Positions 16,461 to 25,751 of a stretch of 64,000 bases of DNA are shown here, in pieces. The notes under the pieces were generated by a model. The model worked only from the letters and a program-made list of their open reading frames with translations, had not been told where the DNA came from and made no database searches. The stretch's first letter is position 1, and every line of letters begins with the position of its first letter. A program made the position numbers and the translations under genes. The stretch comes from Streptomyces sp. SLBN-118. GTDB lineage: Bacteria > Actinomycetota > Actinomycetes > Streptomycetales > Streptomycetaceae. The stretch spans positions 868,001 to 932,000 of the forward strand of contig NZ_VFNP01000001.1 of NCBI RefSeq assembly GCF_006715635.1, in the 5' to 3' direction.

Positions 16461-19400
16461 GACGACGTTGACCCTCCCCCCGGGCAGGCCGGGCCGTCCC
16501 CGGCACACCGCTCCGCCTCCGTCCCCACAGCCCGGCGGGCCGCGCCGCAGATCATGGCTGCTGGCCTTCTGGGCTGCGGTGCTCGTCGCGTTCCTGTCCG
16601 TGTCACCGGGCAGGATGACCTTCGAGACCAAGCTCGGCGTGGTCGCCGACCCCTGGAAGTTCATCGGCGACCTCGGGGAGCTGTGGCAGAGCCGCTCCGG
16701 ATTCGGCGGGCTGTCCAACCAGTACGCCGGTTACTCCTTCCCGACCCTCCCCTACTACGCGCTCACCGACCTCGCGCACATCCCGGTGTGGCTGGCCGAG
16801 CGGCTGTGGCTCTCGCTGATCGTGGCCACCGCGTTCTGGGGCGCCCTCCGGCTCGCCGAGCGTCTGGAGATCGGCAGCGCCCGGACCCGGCTGCTCGGCG
16901 CCGCCGGCTATGCCCTGTGGCCGACCTTCACCATCGTCGTCGGCTCCACCTCGGCGGCCGCGCTCCCCGGAGCGCTGCTGCCATGGGTGCTGCTGCCGCT
17001 CACTGCCACCCGGACTTCCCCCCGGGTGGCAGCGGCCACATCCGCGCTGCTGATCCCCTTCATGGGCGGGGTCAACGCGGCATCGACGCTCGCCTCGCTG
17101 CTGCCGGTGGGGCTCTATCTGCTCAGCCGCCCTGCCGGTCCGCGCAAGCGGGCCCTGATCGCCTGGTGGATTCCCGGCGTCGTACTCGCCACCGCCTGGT
17201 GGGTGGTTCCCCTGCTGCTTCTCGGCGCCTACGGCGAGGACTTCATGCCGTACGTCGAGCAGGCCGACACCACCACCGGGACGATGTCCGCGACCGAACT
17301 GCTGCGCGGAGCGGGCAACTGGGTCGCCTACCTCCACTTCGGCGAAGCCTGGCTGCCTGCCGGCTGGACCGTGGCCACCGCGGCGGTCACCGTCCTCGGT
17401 TCGGCGTTCGCGGCCGCGCTGGGGCTCGCGGGCCTGGCACGGCGCGATCTGCCCGAGCGCCGCTGGCTGCTGCTCACCGTGCTGGCCGTGGTCCTGATCA
17501 CCCTGGCCGGATACGCCGGGTCCTTCGGCGGCCCCTTCCACGAGACGGTGCGGGACTGGCTGAACGGGCCGCTCAAGCCCTTCCGCAGCGTCTACAAGTT
17601 CCAGCCCGGGCTCGCCCTCGCGCTCGCCTTCGGGCTGATGCACCTGGTGGCGACGTCGAGCGAGAGCCGCGGAGCCCGGCGCCTGCCCGCGCGCCGCCAT
17701 GCGCCGCTGATCGCCGCGCTGCTGGTCCTGCCCCCTCTGGCCTGGCCGTACCTGAACGGGACGATCCTGCAGCCCGGCGCCTTCAAGAAACTGCCCAGCC
17801 AGTGGACGCAGGCCGCCCACTGGCTGGAGAAGAACTCCCCCGACAGCCGTGCGCTCGTCGTTCCCGCCACCGCCCACGGCCTGTACACCTGGGGCTCTCC
17901 CATCGACGAGCCCCTCGATGTCCTCGCCGACTCCCGCTGGGCACAACGCGACTTCGTGCCCCTCGGCACACCCGGCTCACGGCGCGCGATGGACGCCGTC
18001 GAGCAGGTGCTCATGAGCGGCAGCGAAGTGCCCGGCCTGCGCGACTACTTGTCACGCGCCGGCCTCCACTTCGTCGTCGTACGCAATGACCTCGACCCGG
18101 ACCAGCTCGGATACGTCCCGCCGATCACCGTGAGACGCACTCTGGAGGCCTCCGGCTATCGGCGGGTCACCGGATTCGACCCGGTGCTCACCGGCGGCCG
18201 CATCCCCACCGACACACCGGTGCAGGTCCAGGGCATCTTCCCGCGCATGCAGGCCGTCGAGATCTACGAGCCGACCGGCAACACCCGGCGGCCCGGACAG
18301 GTCGGCCTGCAGGCGGTCGCCGACACAGCGGTCGTCAGCGGCGGCCCCGAGGCACTGCTGCAACTGTCGGCCGATCCGGGTCTGCGGGGCAGGCCCACCG
18401 TGCTCACCGGCGACAACCACCCAGGGCTCGGCACGCCCGCGGCGCAATACGTGGCGGATGGGCTGCGCCGCGCCGACACCCGCTTCGGACTGGTCAACAG
18501 CAACACCTCGTACACGTACACCGCGGACGAACGCAACCCCACCGGAAGCCTCCAGGATCCGGGCGAGCGGCCGCGGCAGATCCTGCCGACCAAGGGCACC
18601 GGGCACCAGACGACGGCCGTCCTGCGGGGCGCCGCCTCGGTGACCGCGTCCAGCAGCGGCAACTGGCTGTTCCATCTGCCGCAGTACGACCCGGTGAACG
18701 CCTTCGACGGCGACCCGGAGACGGCGTGGGCCGAGGGCAGCGCCGGAAACGCCGCGGGCCAGTGGCTCCGTATCGGCTTCTCCTCCCCCACAGACGTCCC
18801 CGCCTCGCTTCAGCTCACTCCGCTGCCCGGCGACGGAATGAGGGCCGCCCCCACACTCGTACGGGTCGAGACCGAAAAGGGCTCCGCGGACAGCCCGCTC
18901 GCTGCGAACGGGAACCCGCAGCCGGTCACGGCGCCCGCGGGGCAGACCAGTTGGCTGAAGATCACCGTCCTGGCCGCGCAGTCCCCCAGGGCCGGACTGG
19001 GCGGCGCGGGATTCAGCGAGGTCTCTCTCCCGGGCATCCAGGTGACCCGGCTGCTCCGGCTCCCCACCGACGCGCACGACACCGAGGCGGGCGCCGAGGT
19101 GTTCTCGCTGCATCGCGGCAGCGACCCCGGCGGCCTCTCGCCTGTCTCCGCCGAAGAGGGTCTGCACCGCCGGTTCGGCGTCGCCCAAGGCGGTGACTTC
19201 GCCATCACCGCCACAGCACTGCCGGTGCCCGGCGAAGCGCTCGACCGGCTCGTCACGGCCGCCGATCCGCGGCAGGGACGACGGATCACGGCGACCGCGG
19301 ACTCGACCAGCCGGCTCGGGAACAGCCTCAGCCCGCGCAATCTCGTCGACGAGGATCTGACCACCGCATGGATCGCCGGAGACCGGCCGGTCATCCATCT

Positions 19401-20736
19401 GCGCTGGCCCGGCCGGAAGACCATCGACGAGATCGTCCTCGCGGCGGCGGGCGGCCTGTCAACCCGGCCCGAGCAGATACTGATCAGCACCCCGAACGGT
19501 GGAGTGACGGCCGCCGTCGACGAGAACGGCCTGGCCCGCTTCGAGCCGATCACCACGGACCGGCTCGACATCACCGTCAGCCGGGCGGCACCGCTCACCG
19601 TCCACAACCCCGTTGCCGACAGCCGGATGCAGTTGCCGGTCGGCCTCAGCGAGGTCTACGTTCCGGCACTCGCCGACCTGCGCACACCGCCGCCCGCCGC
19701 CGAACTGCGGTTCTCCGTGCCGTGCGGCGAGGGTCCGCCGGTCGCGGTCGACGGCACGCTGCACGCGACGAGCGCGTCCGGAACGGTGCGCGATCTGACC
19801 GAACGCAGCCCGGTCGATGTGAAGCTCTGCCGGACTGCGCAGGGCACGCTTCCCCTGGGCCGGGGGCTGCACCAGGTGGAGGCGGGCGACGAAGGGCCCC
19901 TCGCCCTCACCGACATCACGCTGACCCGCGGCGAACTCCGGCCACCCGTCGTGAAGGACCAGCGGGAGGCGACCGCGGTGGACTGGCGCGGAGACCGGCG
20001 GACCGTGAACGTCGGCGCGGGCGAGGCCGCATACCTCCAGATGTACGAGAACGCCAACGACGGCTGGAAAGCCACCCTGAACGGCAGGACGCTCATCCCG
20101 CTGCGCATCGACGGCTGGCAGCAGGCCTGGCTGATCCCCGCGGGCGCCGGCGGCACGGTCGAGCTCGAATACACGCCCGTGCTGCTCTACGACGTCGGGA
20201 TGATCGGGGGCGCGGTGGCGGTGGCGCTGCTGGCATGCCTCGCACTCGTACGCCGCCGGAGCACGACTCCGGACGCCGCGGCGATGACGCCGCCCGAGCC
20301 CGGGTGGGTGCTGGGCTGCCTCGCGCTGACCTTTGTGGTCGCGGTGGTGGCGGGTCCCTTCGCCCTGATCGTCCCCGTACTGGCGGTGGTTGCCCGCCTG
20401 CGGCACTCCCTGCTGGTGCCGACAGCGCTGCTGGCCATGGCGGGCGCCGGGATCGCGGCCGCGACGGGGGCGGGCGATCCGGTCGCCGTCGGGCGCGGCG
20501 CGTTCTCTCCGGCGGCCCAAGTCCTGGCGCTCATAGCGCTGTGCGCGGCGGTGGTCACCGTGGACCGGCGGACGCGGGGCAGCTCACCGGGCGCGGTGGA
20601 CCCGGACCTGCCGCCCCTGCCCCAGCGGATGCGGTCGGCGAACGGCCCTGCCGGGCGCCACAGTCCGGACCCGGCGCCCCACCCCGATCCGCCAGGCAGC
20701 GCAGCGATCGCCCCGAGGGAGGCCCCGCCGATATGA
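16453..20736 (+). CDS. AftD-like alpha-(1->3)-arabinofuranosyltransferase (DUF3367), 1427 aa
   Basis: A very large GT-C enzyme starting at GTG 16453. Residues ~35-460 are a polytopic membrane domain (GRMTFETKLGVVADPWKF, then many hydrophobic spans), the DUF3367/AftD core. The exported middle contains two discoidin-like F5/8C carbohydrate-binding modules, visible as NAFDGDPETAWAEGS near residue 749 and NLVDEDLTTAWIAGD near residue 962. A further beta domain near 1190-1235 includes YENANDGWKATLNG. The C-terminus (1245-1390) has more membrane spans. In mycobacteria AftD adds branching arabinofuranose using decaprenyl-phosphoarabinose; Streptomyces lack arabinogalactan, so the acceptor here is unknown. 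Confidence 0.93.
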   Translation: MAETTLTLPPGRPGRPRHTAPPPSPQPGGPRRRSWLLAFWAAVLVAFLSVSPGRMTFETKLGVVADPWKFIGDLGELWQSRSGFGGLSNQYAGYSFPTLPYYALTDLAHIPVWLAERLWLSLIVATAFWGALRLAERLEIGSARTRLLGAAGYALWPTFTIVVGSTSAAALPGALLPWVLLPLTATRTSPRVAAATSALLIPFMGGVNAASTLASLLPVGLYLLSRPAGPRKRALIAWWIPGVVLATAWWVVPLLLLGAYGEDFMPYVEQADTTTGTMSATELLRGAGNWVAYLHFGEAWLPAGWTVATAAVTVLGSAFAAALGLAGLARRDLPERRWLLLTVLAVVLITLAGYAGSFGGPFHETVRDWLNGPLKPFRSVYKFQPGLALALAFGLMHLVATSSESRGARRLPARRHAPLIAALLVLPPLAWPYLNGTILQPGAFKKLPSQWTQAAHWLEKNSPDSRALVVPATAHGLYTWGSPIDEPLDVLADSRWAQRDFVPLGTPGSRRAMDAVEQVLMSGSEVPGLRDYLSRAGLHFVVVRNDLDPDQLGYVPPITVRRTLEASGYRRVTGFDPVLTGGRIPTDTPVQVQGIFPRMQAVEIYEPTGNTRRPGQVGLQAVADTAVVSGGPEALLQLSADPGLRGRPTVLTGDNHPGLGTPAAQYVADGLRRADTRFGLVNSNTSYTYTADERNPTGSLQDPGERPRQILPTKGTGHQTTAVLRGAASVTASSSGNWLFHLPQYDPVNAFDGDPETAWAEGSAGNAAGQWLRIGFSSPTDVPASLQLTPLPGDGMRAAPTLVRVETEKGSADSPLAANGNPQPVTAPAGQTSWLKITVLAAQSPRAGLGGAGFSEVSLPGIQVTRLLRLPTDAHDTEAGAEVFSLHRGSDPGGLSPVSAEEGLHRRFGVAQGGDFAITATALPVPGEALDRLVTAADPRQGRRITATADSTSRLGNSLSPRNLVDEDLTTAWIAGDRPVIHLRWPGRKTIDEIVLAAAGGLSTRPEQILISTPNGGVTAAVDENGLARFEPITTDRLDITVSRAAPLTVHNPVADSRMQLPVGLSEVYVPALADLRTPPPAAELRFSVPCGEGPPVAVDGTLHATSASGTVRDLTERSPVDVKLCRTAQGTLPLGRGLHQVEAGDEGPLALTDITLTRGELRPPVVKDQREATAVDWRGDRRTVNVGAGEAAYLQMYENANDGWKATLNGRTLIPLRIDGWQQAWLIPAGAGGTVELEYTPVLLYDVGMIGGAVAVALLACLALVRRRSTTPDAAAMTPPEPGWVLGCLALTFVVAVVAGPFALIVPVLAVVARLRHSLLVPTALLAMAGAGIAAATGAGDPVAVGRGAFSPAAQVLALIALCAAVVTVDRRTRGSSPGAVDPDLPPLPQRMRSANGPAGRHSPDPAPHPDPPGSAAIAPREAPPI

Positions 20737-22085
20737 CGGCCCTGCAACCCGCCCGGCAGGGGCCATCGGCCAAGCCCGCGGCTTCTGGCCGGATTCCGTT
20801 TCCGGTCGTCGATGAGATCTCCCGGCACTGTGTGCGCGAGGACGAGCCCGAGACCGTACACATCGAGGTGCACCTGCCCCGGCAGCCGGATCCGGAGCGG
20901 CTTCGGGCCGCGTTCGGCGAGGCCTTGCTCAGGCACCCGCGCATTCTGGTGCGCGAGGCACCCGGCCGCTGGTACCGGCGGCGCTACGAATGGGAGCTGA
21001 CGGGCACCCCGGACGTCGATCCGGTCGGCTTCCGCGAGCCGGGAGCGGGCGCGCTGGAGCGGGCCAGGGCAAGAGCACTGGCCGAGGCTCCGCCGCTGTC
21101 CCTTTCCCCGCCCGTCCGGCTGGAGGTGGTCGGGCCGTCGTCGGGCGGCTCGTGCGTGCTGCTGCTGACGCTCAACCACACCGCCCTGGACGGGCCGGCG
21201 TGTCTGCGTGTGCTGGCCACGGCCGCCGAGTTGTACTCGGGCGCCCCCTCCTCCACCTCCCCCGTACGCGGCCCGGCCGGCTCGCCGCAGCGGCCGGGGC
21301 CGCCGCCCGCCCGCACCGGCGGGGGCGGTGCACGGCCCGCTCGTGTCGCACCGGCGTCCGATGTATGCGCAGAAGGTGGGAACGGCCTGCTGCTGGCCGA
21401 TCTGCCGGTGCCGCGCCGGCCGGCCGGGGCGGGCTACACCGTCAACGATCAACTCCTCGTCGCCACCTGCCTGATGATCGCCCGCTGGAACCGGCAGCAC
21501 GATGCTCCGCCGCGCCCGATGCGTATCACCATGCCCATCGACGAACGGCCCCGCGGAGCCGAGATGCCCATCGGAAACGGCACACGTCTCGTCGAGGTCG
21601 GATTCACGGCGCAGGAGTGCGCGCGCGAGCCCGGCCCCGACGCGCTCGCCGCGCTGCTGCACCGCACCGCGGAACGCACCCGCGCCCTCAAGTCGGCTCC
21701 CCGGCCTCAACTCGGCCGTGCCGCAGCGCTCCTCACCGCACCCGCCGTGCCCATCGTGATGCGGGCTGCCCTGACCCGTGGTCTTCGGCGGGCTGCCGCT
21801 GCATGGACCTCGACCACGCTGCTCAGCAACATCGGGCGCATCCCGTATCCACTGGACTTCGCGGAGGCGGGCCGGGCCGAGGCCGTCTGGTTCTCGGCTC
21901 CCGCATCGATGCCGCGCGGGCTGACCGTGACCACCGCCAGCACGGGCGGTCGGCTGCATCTGGCACTGCGCTGGTCGCGCGCGCTCCTCGACGACGCCGC
22001 GGGCAGGCGGCTGTGCGACTACTTCACGGAGTACCTGGCGGCCATGACGGCCCTGCGGGCCGATTCAGGAGGTGACGGGCCATGA
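20733..22085 (+). CDS. Condensation/acyltransferase-domain-like protein
   Basis: 450 residues overlapping the previous gene by ATGA. The pattern is that of the CoA-dependent acyltransferase superfamily (NRPS condensation, PapA, WS/DGAT). An HxxxDG-type active motif, NHTALDGPACLRVL, lies near residue 147. ITMPIDERPRGAEMPIGNG matches the second-half substrate channel, and STTLLSNIGRIPYPLDF matches the DFGWG-like region. The first His of HHxxxDG is replaced by Asn, which still leaves the catalytic second His. A proline/glycine-rich insert (residues ~170-205) separates the lobes. In this setting it would acylate a sugar or lipid; inference only. Confidence 0.78.
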   Translation: MTALQPARQGPSAKPAASGRIPFPVVDEISRHCVREDEPETVHIEVHLPRQPDPERLRAAFGEALLRHPRILVREAPGRWYRRRYEWELTGTPDVDPVGFREPGAGALERARARALAEAPPLSLSPPVRLEVVGPSSGGSCVLLLTLNHTALDGPACLRVLATAAELYSGAPSSTSPVRGPAGSPQRPGPPPARTGGGGARPARVAPASDVCAEGGNGLLLADLPVPRRPAGAGYTVNDQLLVATCLMIARWNRQHDAPPRPMRITMPIDERPRGAEMPIGNGTRLVEVGFTAQECAREPGPDALAALLHRTAERTRALKSAPRPQLGRAAALLTAPAVPIVMRAALTRGLRRAAAAWTSTTLLSNIGRIPYPLDFAEAGRAEAVWFSAPASMPRGLTVTTASTGGRLHLALRWSRALLDDAAGRRLCDYFTEYLAAMTALRADSGGDGP

Positions 22086-22801
22086 CCGGAACGGTCCCGG
22101 CGGGCCTGCGCGAGTTCTACGAGAACCCGGCCGTCCCCGTCGCCTCCGGGGACGAACGCAGCCGCCGCCAGGCGATGATGCTGGCCCGGGTGCTCCCCGC
22201 CGAGCCCTGCGTCGTCGTGGACGTCGGCTGCGGCGACGGCTCCGCGGCCGCCACCGCGGGCCCGCTGCTCGGCGATCACCGGATCGTGGGCATCGACTGG
22301 TCCCAGGACGCGCTGCGCCGGGCCACCACCCGGATGAACGATGTCGTACGCGGTGAACTGACCGCGGGCGGGCTGCCGTTGGGGGACGCGACCGCCGACG
22401 CCGTGCTCTTCAGCGAGGTCGTCGAGCATCTGGTCGATCCGGACAGTGCCCTGGACGAGCTGCGCCGCATCCTCAAACCGGGCGGCCATCTGATGCTCTC
22501 GACCCCGAACCTGGCCGCCTGGTACAACCGGGTACTGCTGGCCGTCGGGGTGCAGCCCGTGTTCTCCGAGGTCAGCCTGCGTGGCATCCACGGTCGCCCG
22601 GGATCCGAAGTGGTGGGCCATCTGCGCCTGTTCACGGCCCGCGCGCTGCGTGAGTTCCTGACCGCCGCGGGCTTCGAGGTGGTCTCCCTGGCCGGCGCGC
22701 CCTTCCACGGCGTGCCGCGCCCGCTGCGCCCGGTGGACCGTGCCGCCTGTGCCGCGCCGTCGTTGGCCTCCGTCCTCCTGGTGCACGCCAGGCGGGTGTA
22801 G
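22082..22801 (+). CDS. Class I SAM-dependent methyltransferase
   Basis: 239 residues, coupled to the upstream acyltransferase-like gene by an ATGA overlap. CVVVDVGCGDGSAAAT at residues ~42-57 is the SAM loop, GIDWSQDALRRA the ribose-binding strand, and VLFSEVVEHLVDPDSAL plus LKPGGHLMLSTPN complete the class I core. The shape resembles the UbiE/Methyltransf_11 family. Substrate not evident. Confidence 0.9.
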   Translation: MTGTVPAGLREFYENPAVPVASGDERSRRQAMMLARVLPAEPCVVVDVGCGDGSAAATAGPLLGDHRIVGIDWSQDALRRATTRMNDVVRGELTAGGLPLGDATADAVLFSEVVEHLVDPDSALDELRRILKPGGHLMLSTPNLAAWYNRVLLAVGVQPVFSEVSLRGIHGRPGSEVVGHLRLFTARALREFLTAAGFEVVSLAGAPFHGVPRPLRPVDRAACAAPSLASVLLVHARRV

Positions 22802-22805
22802 CGCC

Positions 22806-23714
22806 ATGTGGTGGGGGGTGGCATCGGCTCTGCTGGCCAACGTCTTCTACAGCACCGGCTTCGTACTGGAGAAGCGGGCACTGTCGGATCTGCCGCACTT
22901 AAGTACAGGACAACCGGCGCGCGTCGTACGCCTGCTCATCGGCAGCCCGTTGTGGCTCGGCGGTTCGTTCGCGCTCGCCGCGGGCTTCGCGGCGCAGCTC
23001 GCCGTCTACCGCACCCTTCCCATCGCGGCCGCGCAGGGCATCTTCGTCTCCGGTCTCGTCCTGCTGCTTCTGCTCTCCTCGGTCGTGCTGGGCGAGCGTC
23101 CCAGCGGCCGCGAGCGGCGCAGCGTGGTCGCCATCACCCTCGCCCTGCTGATGGTCGTGGCCTCCCTCCAGCACTCCGACGCCGTGGGTGGTCATGCCTC
23201 GTCCCGCCGTGTGCTGCTGATCTGCCTTCCCGCGCTCGCGGCGGGGCTGTGGCTGTACCGGTCCGTGGAACGCCGGGCACGCCGCCGTCACCGGCTGCCC
23301 ACCGCGGGCGTCGAATACGGTGTTGCGGTGGGGCTGTTGTACGGAGTCAGCTCGCTCGCCATCAAGGGCGTCTCCGGTCTCTTGAGGACCCGGGGTGTCT
23401 CGGACGCGGCGTTCGACCTGCTGAAGTCCCCGTACCCGTACATCCTTCTCGTCACAGGTGCCACCGGACTGATCCTGTCCCAGACCGCTCTGCAGCGCTG
23501 CCGGGCCTCTCTGATCGTGCCCGTGTGCACGACGGTCACCTGTCTGTTCACGGCCGCCCTGGGCACGTTCGTCTTCGGCGAGTCCCTGCCCGAGGACCCG
23601 CTGCGGCTCGCGCTGCGGCTCGGCGGCACGGCGCTGGCGGTCTCGGTCCTGCTGATGCTGCCACGTCATGACGAACCCCCCACGCCGACAAAGGAGTTGG
23701 CTCATGAAGCCTGA
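22806..23714 (+). CDS. Multi-span membrane protein of the DMT/EamA type
   Basis: 302 residues starting at ATG 22806, four bases after the methyltransferase stop. About nine to ten hydrophobic segments are visible, beginning WWGVASALLANVFYSTGFVL and including GFAAQLAVYRTLPIAAAQGI and the final LALRLGGTALAVSVLLML. The arrangement of two related halves suggests the drug/metabolite transporter fold. In an envelope glycan operon it could flip or export a building block, as small EamA-type proteins do for lipid-linked sugars. That role is inference. Confidence 0.82.
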   Translation: MWWGVASALLANVFYSTGFVLEKRALSDLPHLSTGQPARVVRLLIGSPLWLGGSFALAAGFAAQLAVYRTLPIAAAQGIFVSGLVLLLLLSSVVLGERPSGRERRSVVAITLALLMVVASLQHSDAVGGHASSRRVLLICLPALAAGLWLYRSVERRARRRHRLPTAGVEYGVAVGLLYGVSSLAIKGVSGLLRTRGVSDAAFDLLKSPYPYILLVTGATGLILSQTALQRCRASLIVPVCTTVTCLFTAALGTFVFGESLPEDPLRLALRLGGTALAVSVLLMLPRHDEPPTPTKELAHEA

Positions 23715-23913
23715 CGATCCGCTGCTCCGGATCATCGCCTGTCCGATCGACAAGGGCCGGCTGACGCTGCTTCTGCCCGAGGAGGTCCTCTACAACCCGC
23801 GGCTGCAACGGCGCTATCCGATCGTCGACGGGATCCCTCAGTTGCTTCCCTCGTCGGGTACGCGGGTGCCCGACGAGGAGCACGAGCGGATCCTCAGGCG
23901 GATCGGTCCATGA
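23704..23913 (+). CDS. Trm112-like small protein
   Basis: 69 residues starting at ATG 23704 inside the end of the membrane-protein gene. DPLLRIIACPIDKGRLTLLL and LQRRYPIVDGIPQLLP are the two halves of the Trm112/UPF0434 fold. The usual zinc-binding CPxC is reduced to CPID, so metal binding through this site is doubtful. Trm112 proteins activate partner methyltransferases in other organisms. Here it is immediately followed by, and overlaps, a methyltransferase gene. Confidence 0.85.
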   Translation: MKPDDPLLRIIACPIDKGRLTLLLPEEVLYNPRLQRRYPIVDGIPQLLPSSGTRVPDEEHERILRRIGP

Positions 23914-24722
23914 CACTGGCCGCCCGGATCGCCCCTCATCTGCCGCCGGCGCTGATCGCCACGGGCGTCGGTCTGCTGTATCCGCGGTACGAGCCGGAGC
24001 TGCGGCGGCTGGCGGACTTCTGCCCGGCCGGCGGCACGGCGGTGGATGTCGGCGGATGGTACGGCCCGTGGTCCCGGCGGCTGGCCCGGCGGGCCGACCG
24101 GGTGGTGGCGATCGAGCCCGTCCCCCACCTCGCCCGCCTGCTGGCGGCCACCACACCGGACCGTGTCGAGGTGGTGAACGCGGCGGCCACGGACCACGAC
24201 GGCGGCACGGCGCACCTTTGGCTGCCGGCGGGCGACCGCGGCAGCCGCGGTGTCTCTTCACTCGTCCGCAGGGACATCCACAGCAGATCGATACCGGTAC
24301 CGTGCGTCCGGATCGACGGTCTGGGCCTGAAAGACATCACCCTGATCAAGATCGATGTGGACGGCAGCGAGCTGGATGTGCTGAGCGGCGCCGAGGAGAT
24401 CCTGGTCCGTGACCGCCCCGCGCTCTTCGTCGAGTTGGAGGGCCGGATCGGGCCGGTGGACCCGGTCCTGGACCGGCTCGCCCACCACGGCTACCGGGGC
24501 TGGGTGCTTCCGGGCCGCGACTGGCTGCCGCTGAACGACTTCGACCTGCCGGGCCACCAATTGCTGACGGCGCACGTCGCCGAGCACGGACTGCTGCGCC
24601 GCAGCCTGAGCCCCTTGCGCCGGCGGTACGTCAACTCGGTGCTCTTCCTCCACGGCTCCCGGGAGCCCGGCCGCGCAAGAACGACGGGGCGGAGCCGCGG
24701 CGGACGAACGGGTACCGGCTGA
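23910..24722 (+). CDS. FkbM-family methyltransferase
   Basis: 270 residues, ATGA-coupled to the Trm112-like gene. CPAGGTAVDVGGWYGPWSRR is the SAM-binding loop near residue 40, VVAIEPVPHLARLL the acidic strand, and LIKIDVDGSELDVLSGAEE with PALFVELEGR the FkbM signature. FkbM enzymes O-methylate sugars or polyketide hydroxyls. The C-terminal 25 residues are Arg/Gly-rich and disordered in appearance. This is the last gene of the glycan block; a hairpin overlaps its stop codon. Confidence 0.9.
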   Translation: MTLAARIAPHLPPALIATGVGLLYPRYEPELRRLADFCPAGGTAVDVGGWYGPWSRRLARRADRVVAIEPVPHLARLLAATTPDRVEVVNAAATDHDGGTAHLWLPAGDRGSRGVSSLVRRDIHSRSIPVPCVRIDGLGLKDITLIKIDVDGSELDVLSGAEEILVRDRPALFVELEGRIGPVDPVLDRLAHHGYRGWVLPGRDWLPLNDFDLPGHQLLTAHVAEHGLLRRSLSPLRRRYVNSVLFLHGSREPGRARTTGRSRGGRTGTG

Positions 24723-24738
24723 GGGCCGAACGGCCCTC
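24721..24738 (+). terminator. Terminator hairpin at the end of the glycan block
   Basis: GAGGGCC-GAAC-GGCCCTC, a perfect seven-pair stem with a tetraloop that starts within the FkbM stop codon. Confidence 0.6.
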
Positions 24739-24824
24739 TGCAGGCTGCCTCCGGTTCCGCAATGCTGAGGGGACAGAGGCCGGTTCGAGTGACCGTGCCG
24801 TCTACGCCGCATGGAGGCAACCTC

Positions 24825-25697
24825 ATGACCCGCGCGATCGCTGCAGGAGTGGACGGATCCCCGGAAAGCCTGGCCGCGGCCGACTGGGCAGCCCGCGAAG
24901 CGACGCTCCGGGGGCTGCCACTCCGGATCGTGCACGCCTGGCTCTGGCAGCCCCTCGACGCGCCCGTGGTCCAGGACAGGGAGGCACAGACGCAATCGGC
25001 CGACGCTGTGGTCCGGGAAGCCGAGACCCTTGTGGCCGGCCGGTATCCGGACCTGCCGGTGTCCGCCGAGGTGGTGCCCGACACCGCGGTTGCCGCGCTG
25101 CTCGGCGCCGACGAACAGTCCGAGATGCTGGTACTGGGATCACGGGGGCACGGCGGCCTCGTCGGCTTCATCCTCGGTTCGTACGGTCAGCAGGTGATCG
25201 CCGCCGCGACGCGTCCGGTGGTCTCGGTCCGGGCCCACGCAGAGGATGCGGGCGAGCCGGAGGGCGCCGAGATCGTCGTGGGGCAGCAGGGCGGGGCGGA
25301 GGACAGCGACGCGGTGCTGGGATTCGCCTTCGAGGCCGCGGCCGTAAGGGGGACGACCGTGCGAGCGGTGCGGGCCTGGAGTCTGCCGCCCGTCTTCGCG
25401 TACAGCCCTGGTTCGCTGTACCTTGCCGATGAGGCGGGAGGGCTTGAGCCGTTCGAGAAGAAGGCACTGGAGCAGGCACTCGCCCCCTGGCGCGAGCGGT
25501 TTCCCGACGTGCCGGTGATCGAGCATGTCGAGATCGGGAGCGCGGGGCAGGTGCTCCTGTCGGCCGCCTCCCGTGCGGGGCTGCTGGTGGTCGGCCGCCG
25601 CGTGCGCCGCTCCCCCATCGGTCCGCACATCGGGTCTGTCGCCCATGCCACCCTCCACCATGCGACCTGCCCGGTCGCGGTTGTTCCGCACGCCTGA
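24825..25697 (+). CDS. Universal stress protein with two Usp domains
   Basis: 290 residues from ATG 24825, preceded by GGAGG; the longer reading from 24762 adds no conserved residues. Domain 1 (residues ~1-140) starts RAIAAGVDGSPESLAAADWA and ends LGSRGHGGLVGFILGSYGQQ, the ATP-binding G-2x-G-9x-GS/T motif. Domain 2 (~145-290) ends LVVGRRVRRSPIGPHIGSVA with the same motif weakened. Tandem UspA proteins of this size are common in Streptomyces and associated with dormancy or oxygen stress. Confidence 0.93.
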   Translation: MTRAIAAGVDGSPESLAAADWAAREATLRGLPLRIVHAWLWQPLDAPVVQDREAQTQSADAVVREAETLVAGRYPDLPVSAEVVPDTAVAALLGADEQSEMLVLGSRGHGGLVGFILGSYGQQVIAAATRPVVSVRAHAEDAGEPEGAEIVVGQQGGAEDSDAVLGFAFEAAAVRGTTVRAVRAWSLPPVFAYSPGSLYLADEAGGLEPFEKKALEQALAPWRERFPDVPVIEHVEIGSAGQVLLSAASRAGLLVVGRRVRRSPIGPHIGSVAHATLHHATCPVAVVPHA

Positions 25698-25751
25698 GAG
25701 CCGTACGGCGGACGCCGGCCACCGCCCGGTGCTCTGGAACGCGGCCGGCAG

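Noticed and set aside
13404..24722. Mycobacterial-type arabinogalactan locus
   Set aside because: No EmbA/B/C, AftA, DprE or galactofuranosyltransferase genes are present; only the AftD-like enzyme and DUF3068 recall that pathway.
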